Positions 53,352 through 62,443 are shown, counted from the first letter of the stretch. The stretch: 64,000 nt of DNA from DASQMT01 sp963835735 (GCA_963835735.1 CAWIGP010000009.1:372001-436000), one strand, 5' to 3'. Program-made: numbers and translations. The notes: generated by a model not told the origin, from the sequence alone.

Positions 53352-54710
53352 ACGCCCCCGGCCTGGGACGCGCTGCAGGCCGCGATCGCCGGCGAGGTGA
53401 TCCGCCCGGGATCGCCCGAGTACGAGTCGGCGCGCAAGCCCGCGATCGCCCGCTTCGACGACGTCCGCCCCGCCGCCGTGGTGCGCTGCCGGGCGGCGCA
53501 GGACGTCGCCGAGACGATCGCGTTCGCGCGCCGCGCCGGGCTCCCCGCCGCCCCGCGCAGCGGCGGGCACTGCTTCGCCGGCCGCTCCTCGACGACCGGC
53601 GTCGTGATCGATGTCGGGCCGCTCTCCGAGGTCGCGATGGCCGACGGCGTCGCGACGATCGGCGCGGGCGCGCGGCTCGGCGACGTGTACGACGCGCTCG
53701 CCGCGCACGGGCGCACGATCGCGGCCGGCTGCGGCCCGGCGGTCGGGATCGCGGGCCTTGTGCTCGGGGGCGGGCTCGGCATCCTCGGCCGGGCGCACGG
53801 GCTCACGTGCGACCAGCTGCTCGGGGCGCAGGTCGTCCTGGCCGACGGCCGTGCCGTCGCCTGCGACGAGCAGCACGAGCCCGACCTGTTCTGGGCGCTG
53901 CGCGGCGCCGGCGCCGAGGGCTTCGGCGTCGCCACGTCGTTCGCGTTCCGCACGCTCGCCGCGCCGCCGGCGACCAGCTTCCACCTGACCTGGCCGCACG
54001 CCTCCGCGGCGGCGCTGATCGACGCCTGGCAGCACTGGTCGCCGGACGCGCCCGACGCGATGGCCGCCAGCCTGCTGCTGACCGGCGGCGGCGTCCATCT
54101 GTTCGGCGCGATGACGGCTGTCGAGTCCGACACCGTCGCGCTGCTGGAGGAGCTGGTCGCGCGCGCGGGGACCGACCCGGGGGCGTCGCACACCACCTAC
54201 CTGCCGTACCGTGAGACGAAGCGGTACCTGGCGGAACACGGGCCCGGAGAGGGAGACGAGGCGGGGCACATGTTCTGCAAGTCGGAGTTCTTCCGCCGGC
54301 CGTTGCCGCCCGACGCGATCGATGCGCTCGTCGCGCACTTCACGGCCGAGCCGGTCGCGGGCGTGGCGCGCGGGCTCGACTTCTCGCCCTGGGGCGGCGC
54401 TTACAACCGCGTGCCGGCCGGCGCCACCGCGTTCGTCCACCGCGACGACCGCTTCCTGCTCAAACACGAGGTGGTCGTCGACGTGAACGCCGCCGACACG
54501 GACGCCGCGCGGCGCTGGCTCGCGCGCTCATGGGAGATCACGCACCCGAGCGACACCGGCGGCGCGTACCAGAACTTCCCGGACGCGGAACTGGCGGACG
54601 AGCTACGCGCGTACTACGGCGACAACCTCGAGCGCCTGCGGCGGGTCCGAGAACGCTACGGCGCGACGAGTTCGAGGTGGAGCGGCGCGGAGCACGACCA
54701 GCTCAGCTGA
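53352..54710 (+). CDS. FAD-linked oxidase of the BBE (berberine bridge enzyme) family
   Basis: The protein (about 452 residues) has an FAD_binding_4 domain with RSGGHCFAGRSS (the His region of covalent flavinylation), a GAGARLGDVYDAL strand and GLVLGGGLGILGR. A C-terminal BBE motif region has YQNFPDAELAD. These enzymes oxidise sugars or secondary metabolites. No ATG or GTG lies at the conserved start. AAGGAGG at 53341-53346 precedes an ACG (53352) by five bases, as if it had been the start codon; the first canonical start is GTG 53397, which would lose conserved residues. Confidence 0.85.
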   Translation, partial: TPPAWDALQAAIAGEVIRPGSPEYESARKPAIARFDDVRPAAVVRCRAAQDVAETIAFARRAGLPAAPRSGGHCFAGRSSTTGVVIDVGPLSEVAMADGVATIGAGARLGDVYDALAAHGRTIAAGCGPAVGIAGLVLGGGLGILGRAHGLTCDQLLGAQVVLADGRAVACDEQHEPDLFWALRGAGAEGFGVATSFAFRTLAAPPATSFHLTWPHASAAALIDAWQHWSPDAPDAMAASLLLTGGGVHLFGAMTAVESDTVALLEELVARAGTDPGASHTTYLPYRETKRYLAEHGPGEGDEAGHMFCKSEFFRRPLPPDAIDALVAHFTAEPVAGVARGLDFSPWGGAYNRVPAGATAFVHRDDRFLLKHEVVVDVNAADTDAARRWLARSWEITHPSDTGGAYQNFPDAELADELRAYYGDNLERLRRVRERYGATSSRWSGAEHDQLS

Positions 54711-54724
54711 GGGCGATCACGCGC

Positions 54725-56554
54725 TCACCCCGACGCGGCCCGTCTCGACGCGCCCGTCAGCCGTCTCCGGAACGCGCCGTCCTCGTCGGCGGTCACCTCG
54801 ACGTCGTACCAGCCGCGATCGGTGTCCCAGGTGATCGTGCGGGTTCGTCCCGGCCGCAGGCGCAGGGTCCGGCGGCGCCGGCCGTAGCCGAGCGCGTTGA
54901 GCTGCAGCGTCACGGTTTCCTCGCCCGCGTTCTCGAGCTCGAGCGCCAGCACGGTGCGGAGCGGGACCGCGCGCGGGCGCACGTCCACGCCTGCGGCGGC
55001 GCCCGAGCGCGACCCCGCGAGCTCGTACCAGAAGCGGTTCGGGCCCTGGACGGCGAGCCGGAACGCGTCGCCGGCCGGCACGATCCGCTCGCGGTGCTCG
55101 CGCGCGACGTCGACGTGCAGCGGGATCTCGAGCTCGCCCTCGTACGGGTAGACGGCGAAGTGAGCGGCCGACCCGCCGCGGTTGCGCAGCGTCAGCTCGA
55201 GCCGGCCGCGGCCGTCGATCAGCGCCGACACGCCCGGCGCGTACGGCAGCGGGCGGACGGGCTTGCGCCCGCGCTCCTGCGGCGGCAGCGTCCCGTCGGC
55301 CGGCGCGCCGGGGTGCCAGCGCTCGATCGGCTCCGGCACCGGGCCCGGCTCCTCCAGACGCGGCGGCCGGCCCTGGCGATCGAAGTCGAACGCGGACGTC
55401 AGGTCGCCGCACGCCGTCCGCCGCCACGCGCTGATGTTCGGCTCCTCCACACCGGTCCAGCGCTCGAGGAAGCGGACCACCGAGGTGTGGTCGAAGACCT
55501 CCGAGCAGATGTGGCCGCCGATCGTCCATGGGGACACGACCGTCATCGGCACGCGCGTGGCCAGGCCGATCGGCTTGCCCTCGAAGTGGTCGTCGCCCTC
55601 GCCGCCCGGCGGTGGCGGGGGGAACCGGCGGCGGCACGTGGTCTCCTAGCCGGTCGTTCTCGTCGAAGTTGATGAACAGCACTGTCTTCGACCAGGTGTC
55701 GCGATCTGAGGCCAGCGCGTCGAGCACTTCGTGGATCAGGTTCGCGCTGCCGACGGGCGTCGACGCGCCGGGGTGCTCGGAGTCGACCGCCGAGGGCACG
55801 AGCCAGCTCACCTTCGGCAGGCGCCCGGCCGCGATGTCGTCCCGCAGCCTGGGGACGAGGCTCTCCGGCTCGCTGCGGGACATGCCGCGGTCGAACAGGC
55901 TGCGCTCGGCGGCGGTGAGGCTCGCGCGGCCGGTCTCGAGCTGCGCGAGCAGCCGCTGCTGCTCGGAGGGCGTCCGCTCGAACAGCGAGTAGTAGAACTC
56001 CTCCGTCGTGCGGAAGGGGCCGTCGACCGCCCGCAGCATCTTCGTGCCGGCCCGCTTGAACGGCACGAAGTACTCGATCGCGTTGTCGGTGAAGTTGTCC
56101 CACTCCTGGTAGACCTGCCAGCTGATGCCGGCCGCCCTAGCCGGTCGTGCCGGACACGAGGTAGTTGCGGTTCGGGTTGGTCGAGCCGAAGACGGAGCAG
56201 TGGTAGGCGTCGCAGAACGTGAACGTCTCGGCGAGCTCGTACTGCAACGGGATGTCGCGGCGCTCGTAGAAGGTCATCGTGGCCGGCGTCTTGACGCCGA
56301 TCCAGGCGTCGTTCCAGCCCTGCGCCCAGGCGGTCGTGCTGCCCGTCCAGCTGTGGTCGAGGTCGCCGCATCGTCCCGAAGTAGTGGTCGAACGAGCGGT
56401 TCTCCTGCATCAGCACGACGACGTGCTCGATCGCGCGCAGGCCGCCGCGCCGCATCGGCATCGCCATCGCCTCGTGGAGGGAACGTGGTAGGAGCGACAG
56501 CGCGGCGCCCCCCGCCGCCGCGCCGAGTACCTGGCGTCGCGTCGTGGAGACCAT
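54725..56554 (-). pseudogene. Phosphocholine-specific (non-haemolytic) phospholipase C, decayed
   Basis: The gene starts MVSTTRRQVLGAAAGGAA, a twin-arginine-like signal, then ENRSFDHYFGT, the active-site region of the acid phosphatase/phospholipase C family. It continues in a second frame (GDLDHSWTG, ETFTFCDAYHCSVFGSTNPN) to an in-frame TAG at about 56136 after LVSGTTG. A third frame resumes at AGISWQVYQEWDNFTDNA. The 30-40 residues normally between these blocks are missing. A further +1 near 55613 (C run) leads into the C-terminal DUF756-type beta domains. Stop, missing segment and three frame changes argue for real decay. Confidence 0.8.
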
Positions 56555-56624
56555 CGCGGGATCGTCACCCCGCGTGCCGGCACCGGCGTGACGAACCGGT
56601 GACCGTTTGTAGCCTGTCTGGGAC

Positions 56625-56906
56625 ATGACGTACGTGATCGCCGGCAGCTGCATCAAGGACGACTCGTGCATCGAGGTCTGTCCCGTCGACTGCATCCATC
56701 CCAAGCCGGGGGCGCCGGACTTCGAGTCCGCGGAGCAGCTCTACATCGACCCAGAGGTCTGCATCGACTGCGACGCGTGCGTGGAGGCCTGCCCGGTCGA
56801 CGCGATCTTCCCCGACTTCGAGCTGCCCGAGAAGTACGACTACGCGCTCGACCTGAACGCGGAGTTCTTCGCGGAGCACGGGACGGCCGACCGCACGGCC
56901 GCGTGA
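56625..56906 (+). CDS. 7Fe/8Fe-type bacterial ferredoxin
   Basis: A 93-residue ferredoxin with two cluster motifs: CIKDDSCIEVCPVDC near the N-terminus (the long CxxxxxC spacing of 3Fe-4S/4Fe-4S ferredoxins) and CIDCDACVEACPVDAI (4Fe-4S). It resembles actinobacterial FdxA/FdxC electron carriers. It ends TGATG into the reductase gene, so the two probably form one electron-transfer chain from NADPH. Confidence 0.93.
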   Translation: MTYVIAGSCIKDDSCIEVCPVDCIHPKPGAPDFESAEQLYIDPEVCIDCDACVEACPVDAIFPDFELPEKYDYALDLNAEFFAEHGTADRTAA

Positions 56907-58282
56907 TGCGTCCGCGGGTGGCGATCGTCGGGGCGGGACCGGCCGGGGCGTTCGCCGCCGCCGCGCTGCTGCGCGCGCGCGGCGACGCCGAGATCGACAT
57001 GTTCGAGCGGCTGCCGACGCCGTGGGGGCTGCTGCGCGGCGGCGTGGCTCCCGACCACCAGGAGATCAAGCGGCTGGAGGACACGTTCGACCGCCAGACG
57101 CTCGGCCGCGGCTGTCGCTTCCTGGGCAACGTCGAGGTCGGCGTCGACATCTCGCACACGGAGCTCATGCGCCACTACACGGCCGTGGTCTACGCGACCG
57201 GGGCCCAGACCGACAAGTCGCTGGGGATCCCGGGCGAGGACCTGCCCGGGAGCCGGCCGGCGACCGAGTTCGTCGCCTGGTACAACGGCCACCCCGACTA
57301 CCGCGGGCTCGAGTTCGACCTGTCGGCGAGCCGCGCCGTCGTGATCGGCAACGGCAACGTGGCCGCCGACGTCGTGCGCATGCTCATGCTGAGCCACGAC
57401 GAGCTGGCCCGCACCGACGTCGCCGACCACGCGCTCGAGGCGCTGCGCGCGAGCCGCATCGAGGAGGTGGTCGTGCTCGGCCGTCGCGGTCCCGCGCAGG
57501 CGGCGTTCACCAGCGCCGAGCTGCGCGAGCTGGGCCGGCTCGACGGCGTCGAGGTGCGGGTCGACCCCGCCGACATCGAGCTCGATCCCGTGTCGCGGGA
57601 GTGGCTGGCGGAGGAGGGCACGTTCACGGCGCACAAGAACGTGGAGCTGCTGCGCGAGTTCGCGGCGCGGCCGGCGCGCACGGACGCTCGGCGGCGCATC
57701 GTGCTGCGCTTCCTGCTCTCCCCGGTGGAGATCCGCGGCGGCGGCCGGGTGGAGGAGATCGTGGTCCATCGCAACGAGATCATTCGCTCCGACGACGGAG
57801 CGGTGCGGGCGCGGCCGGTGGACGCGGAGCCCGAGACGATCGAGTGCGGGATGGTGCTGCGCTCGGTCGGCTACCGGGCGGTGCCGCTGCCCGACGTGCC
57901 GTTCGACGAGCGCTACTTCGTGCTCCCCAACGACCGCGGCCGCGTGCTCGCTCCCGACGGCAAGCCGCTCCCCGGCGTCTACGCGGTCGGCTGGATCAAG
58001 CGCGGGCCCACCGGGATCCTGGGCACGAACAAGCGCGATGCGGAGCAGACGATGAGCTGCCTGGGCGAGGATCTGCGGGCCGGCGTGCTGGAGGCGCCTT
58101 CGCACCCGGGGCGCGAGCCGATCGACGCGCTGCTCGCAGAGCGAAAGCCCGATCTCGTCACGGTCGAGGGCTGGCGCGCGATCGACGCCCGCGAGCTCGA
58201 GCGCGGGCGGGCCGAGCAGCGCCCGCGAGTCAAGCTGGCGTCACGCGACGAGCTGCTCGCCGCGGCCGGTCACGCCGCCTGA
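56906..58282 (+). CDS. fprA: Ferredoxin--NADP reductase, adrenodoxin-reductase type (FprA-like)
   Basis: The 458-residue flavoprotein has VAIVGAGPAGAFAAAALL (FAD site), LRGGVAPDH, VIGNGNVAADVVR (NADP site), VVVLGRRGPAQAAFT and the C-terminal YAVGWIKRGPTGILGTNK block. It belongs to the FprA/adrenodoxin reductase family that passes electrons from NADPH to ferredoxin for P450s or other oxidoreductases. It is translationally coupled to its likely partner ferredoxin. Its stop overlaps the stop of the convergent USP gene. Confidence 0.94.
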   Translation: MRPRVAIVGAGPAGAFAAAALLRARGDAEIDMFERLPTPWGLLRGGVAPDHQEIKRLEDTFDRQTLGRGCRFLGNVEVGVDISHTELMRHYTAVVYATGAQTDKSLGIPGEDLPGSRPATEFVAWYNGHPDYRGLEFDLSASRAVVIGNGNVAADVVRMLMLSHDELARTDVADHALEALRASRIEEVVVLGRRGPAQAAFTSAELRELGRLDGVEVRVDPADIELDPVSREWLAEEGTFTAHKNVELLREFAARPARTDARRRIVLRFLLSPVEIRGGGRVEEIVVHRNEIIRSDDGAVRARPVDAEPETIECGMVLRSVGYRAVPLPDVPFDERYFVLPNDRGRVLAPDGKPLPGVYAVGWIKRGPTGILGTNKRDAEQTMSCLGEDLRAGVLEAPSHPGREPIDALLAERKPDLVTVEGWRAIDARELERGRAEQRPRVKLASRDELLAAAGHAA

Positions 58283-59217
58283 TCGCGGGCGATCAGCACC
58301 GGCAGCTCGGCGTTGTGGACGAGGCTCGCCGAGACCGATCCGAGAACCGCCGATCCGATGGCGCCGCGGCCGCGGGAGCCGGCGACGATCACCGAGACGC
58401 CCTCGGCGCGCGCGCTCGCTGCCAGCGCCCGCCACGTGCCGTCGGGGCTCTCGACGGCGATGCCGCGCGCCTCGAGGCCTTCGTCACGCGCACTCGCGGC
58501 CCCTTCCTCGGCGAGCTCGCGCGCGTACTCGGCGAAGATCTCGCCGACGTCGCGCGTGACCTCGGCGACTTCGGGCAGCGGGACCCGGGAGACCGCGGCG
58601 CGGGCGTACGAGCGCTCGAGCGGGGATGACCACGCGTGCGCGACGAGCGCGGAGCGCCCGGCGAGGATGCGCGCGGCGGCGCCGATCGCGAGGCGGGCGC
58701 CGTCGGAGCCGTCGTAGCCGATCAGGCTCGGACCGCTCGGCTCCCCCGCCTCCGGCGGGATCACGAGTACCGGACGGTCCGCGTTGTGGACGAGCGACGA
58801 CGACGTCGAGCCCAGGAGCGTGCGCGACACCCGGCCCTGGCCACGCGACCCGCAGGCGATCAGGTCGGCGCCGGCGTCCTGCGCGGCGCGGTTGAGCTCG
58901 CGCCATGCGCTCGGGCCGACGCGAACCTCGCAGGTTGCGTCGAGTCCGCCGTCGGCCGCGAGCCGCCGCCCGCGCTCGGCCAGCTCCGCCGCCCGCTCCG
59001 CCGCCTCGCGCTCGTACGCCCGCGCGCCCTCGAGCAGCATCGCGTCGGGCATGGCGACGCGCGCGAGCGCGGCGTGCTCGAGCAACTCGGGCCCCTCGCG
59101 CGCATGGACGACGATCGCCTGCGCCCCGGGAAGCAGCTGTGCGGCGGCGCGAATCGCGGCGTCGGCGACGTCGGAGCCGTCGTAGGCGAACACCAGGCGG
59201 ACCGGAGCGTCGGGCAT
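58270..59217 (-). CDS. Tandem-domain universal stress protein
   Basis: A 315-residue protein with two USP domains (about 1-155 and 165-312). Each ends in an ATP-binding G2xG9xGS/T-type motif: ACGSRGQGRVSRTLLGSTSS and AGSRGRGAIGSAVLGSVSAS. Each begins with a YDGSD strand. Both nucleotide motifs look intact. USPs support survival under stress by unclear mechanisms. No DosR-like box was recognised upstream. Confidence 0.92.
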   Translation of the reverse strand: MPDAPVRLVFAYDGSDVADAAIRAAAQLLPGAQAIVVHAREGPELLEHAALARVAMPDAMLLEGARAYEREAAERAAELAERGRRLAADGGLDATCEVRVGPSAWRELNRAAQDAGADLIACGSRGQGRVSRTLLGSTSSSLVHNADRPVLVIPPEAGEPSGPSLIGYDGSDGARLAIGAAARILAGRSALVAHAWSSPLERSYARAAVSRVPLPEVAEVTRDVGEIFAEYARELAEEGAASARDEGLEARGIAVESPDGTWRALAASARAEGVSVIVAGSRGRGAIGSAVLGSVSASLVHNAELPVLIARDQAA

Positions 59218-59456
59218 GGGTCGAACACGCTGCCGAATCCGGACCGCGATGGCAACAGGCGCAGCGCAGACTGCGGGTTTCCCAGGGTCCGGGCGATCCC
59301 GGATTCGCCGCGTGTGGGGGCGCGCGACGCTTGCGAGCACGTGGTCATCGCGAGCGGGGATCGGCGCACTCGAGGGGGGTGCGCTCGCCGACCGCCTCGA
59401 GCCGGACCGCGACGCGCCGGCGCGCTCCATGTAGTCGCGGGGTAACTTCAGCCGCG

Positions 59457-59885
59457 ATGGGAGCGGCTCGCGAACGGGCGCTGCTGGTGAACGACCGCAC
59501 GTACGCGGCATGGAATGCGCACGATCCCGACGCGGTGGCGGCGGTGTTCGCCGAGGACGCCGTGCAGCGGGACGCCGGCAACCCCGAGGAGCGCCGCGGC
59601 CGCGACGCGATCCGCGACCGGGCGGCCGCTCTCCTCGCCGCTTTCCCTGACTTCCGCCTCGAGCGCCTCGAGCTGCTCGTCGACGGCGACCGTCATGCCG
59701 ACCGCTGGGTGGCCAGCGGCACGCACGAGGGCGAGCTGTTCGGGATGGCGCCGACCGGGCGGCGCGTGCGCGTCGAGGGCGCCACGTTCACGCGCGTCGG
59801 CGACGATGGCCTCGTCGTCGAGGACGTCCACTTCTGGGACGTCGCCGGACTGCTGGCGCAGCTCGCCGGCGACAGTCAGGCGTGA
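59457..59885 (+). CDS. SnoaL-like polyketide cyclase/nuclear transport factor 2 fold protein
   Basis: A 142-residue single-domain protein: AYAAWNAHDPDAVAAVFAED at the start, a DRWVASGTHEGELFGMAPTG strand and VVEDVHFWDVAGLLAQL at the end. This is the SnoaL/ketosteroid isomerase-like fold. The ligand is unknown. The preceding 59218-59456 stretch has no convincing gene. Confidence 0.85.
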   Translation: MGAARERALLVNDRTYAAWNAHDPDAVAAVFAEDAVQRDAGNPEERRGRDAIRDRAAALLAAFPDFRLERLELLVDGDRHADRWVASGTHEGELFGMAPTGRRVRVEGATFTRVGDDGLVVEDVHFWDVAGLLAQLAGDSQA

Positions 59886-59958
59886 GTCGCGCGCTCCTGC
59901 GGCAGCGGGAGCTCGGTGTCGCTCGTATTAGGCAGCCGGACTAGGCACGGCTGCCGAT

Positions 59959-59990
59959 GGCGCCGCCCGGCCGGCGCCGTACGGTCTTTT
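59959..59990 (+). terminator. Hairpin with T-tract after the SnoaL gene
   Basis: A 7-bp stem GGCGCCG/CGGCGCC (59959-59965 with 59972-59978) is followed by GTACGGTC and four Ts. A second small stem GGCAGCC/GGCTGCC lies just upstream. Together they probably end the SnoaL-like transcript. Confidence 0.5.
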
Positions 59991-59991
59991 C

Positions 59992-60156
59992 ATGCACAAG
60001 GTCAGTGGCACCGCGGCAGGCCTGGGCCTCACTCTCGCCTCCGCCGTCTTCGTATGGCGCAGCAGGACCGTGACCCCGCGCGCGCCGCGGGCACGCTCTT
60101 CAAGGGCCGGGTCTTGGCCGGTCTGGACGACGCAGGAACTCGAGTCGTTCAGTTGA
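59992..60156 (+). CDS. Possible 54-residue membrane peptide
   Basis: An ATG ORF reading MHKVSGTAAGLGLTLASAVF, one hydrophobic helix, then a basic Arg/Ser-rich segment and an acidic end (QELESFS). There is no ribosome-binding site, and the ORF starts directly after a terminator-like T-tract. Its 3' end overlaps the convergent DUF427 gene by 8 bases. It may be a chance ORF. Confidence 0.3.
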   Translation: MHKVSGTAAGLGLTLASAVFVWRSRTVTPRAPRARSSRAGSWPVWTTQELESFS

Positions 60157-60961
60157 ACTCGTCGAGCAGCGCCTCGGAGATCGCGCCGCCTGGGCGGCCG
60201 CGCCGCCGGCCGTCGAGATACACGTCGACGTGCTCGTCCCAGAACGCAACCAGGCCTTTGATCGCGACGGCGTCCGGCAGCGGCTGCTCGTAGCTCCAGC
60301 CGAGGTCCTCGTGCCGGCGCCCGGCGACGTCGACTGACCAGGTCGATGCCTGGCCCTTGTACGGGCAGTAGGTGCGCCGCGAGCCGGGGTGGAGCTCGAC
60401 GCGGACGTCCTCGCGCGGCAGGTAGAAGCGCAGCGGCAGGCTGGTCTCCGCCAGCAGGCGCGCGCGCGTGGTCTCGGCGACGACGTGGCCGTCGAGCTCG
60501 ATCCGGACGGGTCGTGAACTCAGCCGGACGTCGACGCGATGGAACGGATCGCGCGGGTGGCCGGCGACCGGCTCGTCCTCCTCGTACCAGGCGTCGAACG
60601 CGTCGAAGTCGAGCACCACGTAACCGGCCAGGTCCTCGTCCGCGAGCCGGAAGCCGGCGCCGGCGCGGTCGGCGATCGAGATCGGCTCGCCCGCCGCCGT
60701 GTGCACACGGAACGGGATCCCCGGGTGCAGCACGCCGGCCGCCCGGCCGTTCGTCGCCGGCGCGACCGCCACTGCGGCGCGGATGTCCTCGGCCGGCACG
60801 GCGTAGGAGGGGCAGACTCGGCGCGGCTCCCAGACCAGGATCGCCCGCGTGCTGTCGACGATCGGCTCCGCGCCGAGGGTCGCCCGCACGCGCCGCTCAA
60901 TCGGCTCGTGGCGCAGCCGGCTGCGCGCCTCGGCCAGTAGGTCCTGCATCCTTGTGCTCAT
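60149..60961 (-). CDS. DUF427-domain protein (two tandem domains)
   Basis: A 270-residue protein with a degenerate first DUF427 unit (about 25-115; VDSTRAILVWEPRRVCPSYAVP) and a canonical second unit (about 150-240) with LPLRFYLPREDV, the CPYKGQASTW signature and the DLGWSYEQPLPDAVAIKG block. Function is unknown across the family, although the fold resembles nucleotidyltransferase-like barrels. A start at 60961 (MSTRMQ) is chosen; longer options exist. Confidence 0.88.
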   Translation of the reverse strand: MSTRMQDLLAEARSRLRHEPIERRVRATLGAEPIVDSTRAILVWEPRRVCPSYAVPAEDIRAAVAVAPATNGRAAGVLHPGIPFRVHTAAGEPISIADRAGAGFRLADEDLAGYVVLDFDAFDAWYEEDEPVAGHPRDPFHRVDVRLSSRPVRIELDGHVVAETTRARLLAETSLPLRFYLPREDVRVELHPGSRRTYCPYKGQASTWSVDVAGRRHEDLGWSYEQPLPDAVAIKGLVAFWDEHVDVYLDGRRRGRPGGAISEALLDEFN

Positions 60962-61037
60962 CGCAAGCCCTGACGTTCGCCAGCCGGACTCCATTCCCGA
61001 GTCCGAGCACGGGTTCCTGGCAACATCCAGACCGCGC

Positions 61038-61418
61038 ATGGCATTCGACCTGGTCATCGACATCGACAACACGCCCGGCGCGCTCGCTCAGGTCGCCGCC
61101 GCGATCAGCGATGCCGGCGTGAACATCGCGGCGGCCACGTGCATCGGGCCGGGCGAGCGGGCGGAGCTCCACATCCTCGTCCCGCACGCCGAGGCTGCGA
61201 GGCACTCGCTTGCGCTCTCGCAGCTTGCGGTCTCGCGTGAGCGTGAGGTCGTCGTGGTCGACGTCGAGGACCGCCCCGGGGTGCTGGCGGACCTGACGCG
61301 CAAGATCGCACGGGCCGGAGTCGATCTCGATCTCGTCTACGTCGCCACCCGCAATCGCGTGGTCTTCGGGGCGCAGGACCTGGGCGCCCTCAGGGCCGCA
61401 CTGGACACAGGAGGCTGA
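61038..61418 (+). CDS. ACT-domain protein (tandem ACT)
   Basis: A 126-residue protein with two ACT domains: DIDNTPGALAQVAAAISDAG (residues 6-25) and VEDRPGVLADLTRKIARAG (about 75-93). ACT pairs bind amino acids or other small ligands. With no catalytic domain attached it may be a stand-alone sensor or regulator. The next small gene starts 2 bases after its stop, so they are likely cotranscribed. Confidence 0.88.
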   Translation: MAFDLVIDIDNTPGALAQVAAAISDAGVNIAAATCIGPGERAELHILVPHAEAARHSLALSQLAVSREREVVVVDVEDRPGVLADLTRKIARAGVDLDLVYVATRNRVVFGAQDLGALRAALDTGG

Positions 61419-61420
61419 CC

Positions 61421-61615
61421 GTGGACACCTGGCGCGAAGGTCAGAAGATCTGGGTCGAGCAGCCCGACGGCTCGCAGCGCGAGGCCATCTTCGTCGGCGA
61501 GGCCGCGCAGTCGTGGTTCGGTGGCGGACCCGGCGCGTATGTCGTGTATCCGGACACACGCGCCGGCGAAGAGGTGTCGATCATGCGGATCGTCCCGCGC
61601 GACGACGCCGGCTAG
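61421..61615 (+). CDS. Small hypothetical protein, cotranscribed with the ACT gene
   Basis: A 64-residue GTG-start protein reading DTWREGQKIWVEQPDGSQRE, with an SH3-like feel (short beta strands, WFGGGPGAYVVYPD) but no recognised family. It follows the ACT gene by 2 bases and converges on the membrane gene at 61617. Confidence 0.65.
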   Translation: MDTWREGQKIWVEQPDGSQREAIFVGEAAQSWFGGGPGAYVVYPDTRAGEEVSIMRIVPRDDAG

Positions 61616-61616
61616 C

Positions 61617-62000
61617 TCAGGTCGCCATCCCCCTCTCGTCCTCGCCGTAGATGAAGATGCCGTGGACGATGAACAGGCACAGCAAGAACATGCCCAGCGA
61701 CCACCACGGGTAGTTGCCGCCGATCGAGAGCAGGGCTCCGATCGCGCCGAGGCTGCCGCCGAGAATCCCGATCACGCGACCGAACGTGTTGCCGGCGAAC
61801 AATGAAACGCCCCCGGCGAGCTGGATGACCCCGAGGATGATCAGGACCCAGCCAAGGGTGTTGAGGTTGGTGAATATGTACCGGCGGTCGTTGGTGAAGA
61901 TGTTCGCGTCGTCCAGGGCGCCGATGCCATAGATGATGTTGAGCGTGCCCGCGATCAACAGCAGCGTCGCTGCGAACACGACTCGGCCTACACCTCGCAT
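61617..62000 (-). CDS. Four-helix membrane protein (DUF7144-like)
   Basis: A 127-residue protein with four membrane helices, starting FAATLLLIAGTLNIIYGIGA and containing YIFTNLNTLGWVLIILGVIQ, a pattern seen in small actinobacterial membrane proteins of the DUF7144 type. AAGGAG lies 7 bases before the ATG. Function unknown. Confidence 0.82.
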   Translation of the reverse strand: MRGVGRVVFAATLLLIAGTLNIIYGIGALDDANIFTNDRRYIFTNLNTLGWVLIILGVIQLAGGVSLFAGNTFGRVIGILGGSLGAIGALLSIGGNYPWWSLGMFLLCLFIVHGIFIYGEDERGMAT

Positions 62001-62169
62001 CTCGTTTCTCCTTGCGTCGAGTGGCCTATCGATCCTCGGGCGGCAGCCAGCGACCCGCATCATCCGGATGGGATGAACCGGCATCCGACCGCATGAGGGA
62101 GAATGCTTGCGTACGACACCCGGCGGGCGCTCGGGTTCCTCAGCGCCCGGCTTCTAGGAAGGAACGGTC

Positions 62170-62436
62170 ATGACCGTGCTGTGGTTCATCGTCGCGATCC
62201 TGGTCGCGATCGTGTGGGTGCTGAGCATCGTGGACATCATCCGCAGTCGCTACTCGACCTGGACGACGATCGGGTGGATCGCGCTGGTCGTGATCCTGCC
62301 GTTCATCGGATCGCTGATCTACTGGGCGGTGCGCAAGCCCCCGCCGAACGAGGCCGAGCAGGAGTACCTCGCGCAGGAGTCAAGGCGTCACGATGCGGCG
62401 ACACGCCCGTTCGACAGCACTGGGATGGGGCCGTAG
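62170..62436 (+). CDS. PLDc_N-like small membrane protein
   Basis: An 88-residue protein with two membrane helices. The second helix and exit (WIALVVILPFIGSLIYWAVR) match the 'phospholipase D nuclease N-terminal' (PLDc_N) family of cardiolipin-synthase-like N-domains. An AAGGAA ribosome-binding site precedes the ATG. A hairpin GGGCGCT/AGCGCCC (62125-62148) sits in the leader. Confidence 0.85.
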   Translation: MTVLWFIVAILVAIVWVLSIVDIIRSRYSTWTTIGWIALVVILPFIGSLIYWAVRKPPPNEAEQEYLAQESRRHDAATRPFDSTGMGP

Positions 62437-62443
62437 CCGCACG

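Noticed and set aside
59218..59456. Possible gene between USP and SnoaL-like genes
   Set aside because: No frame with a start, ribosome-binding site and typical codon use was found; only scattered short inverted repeats.
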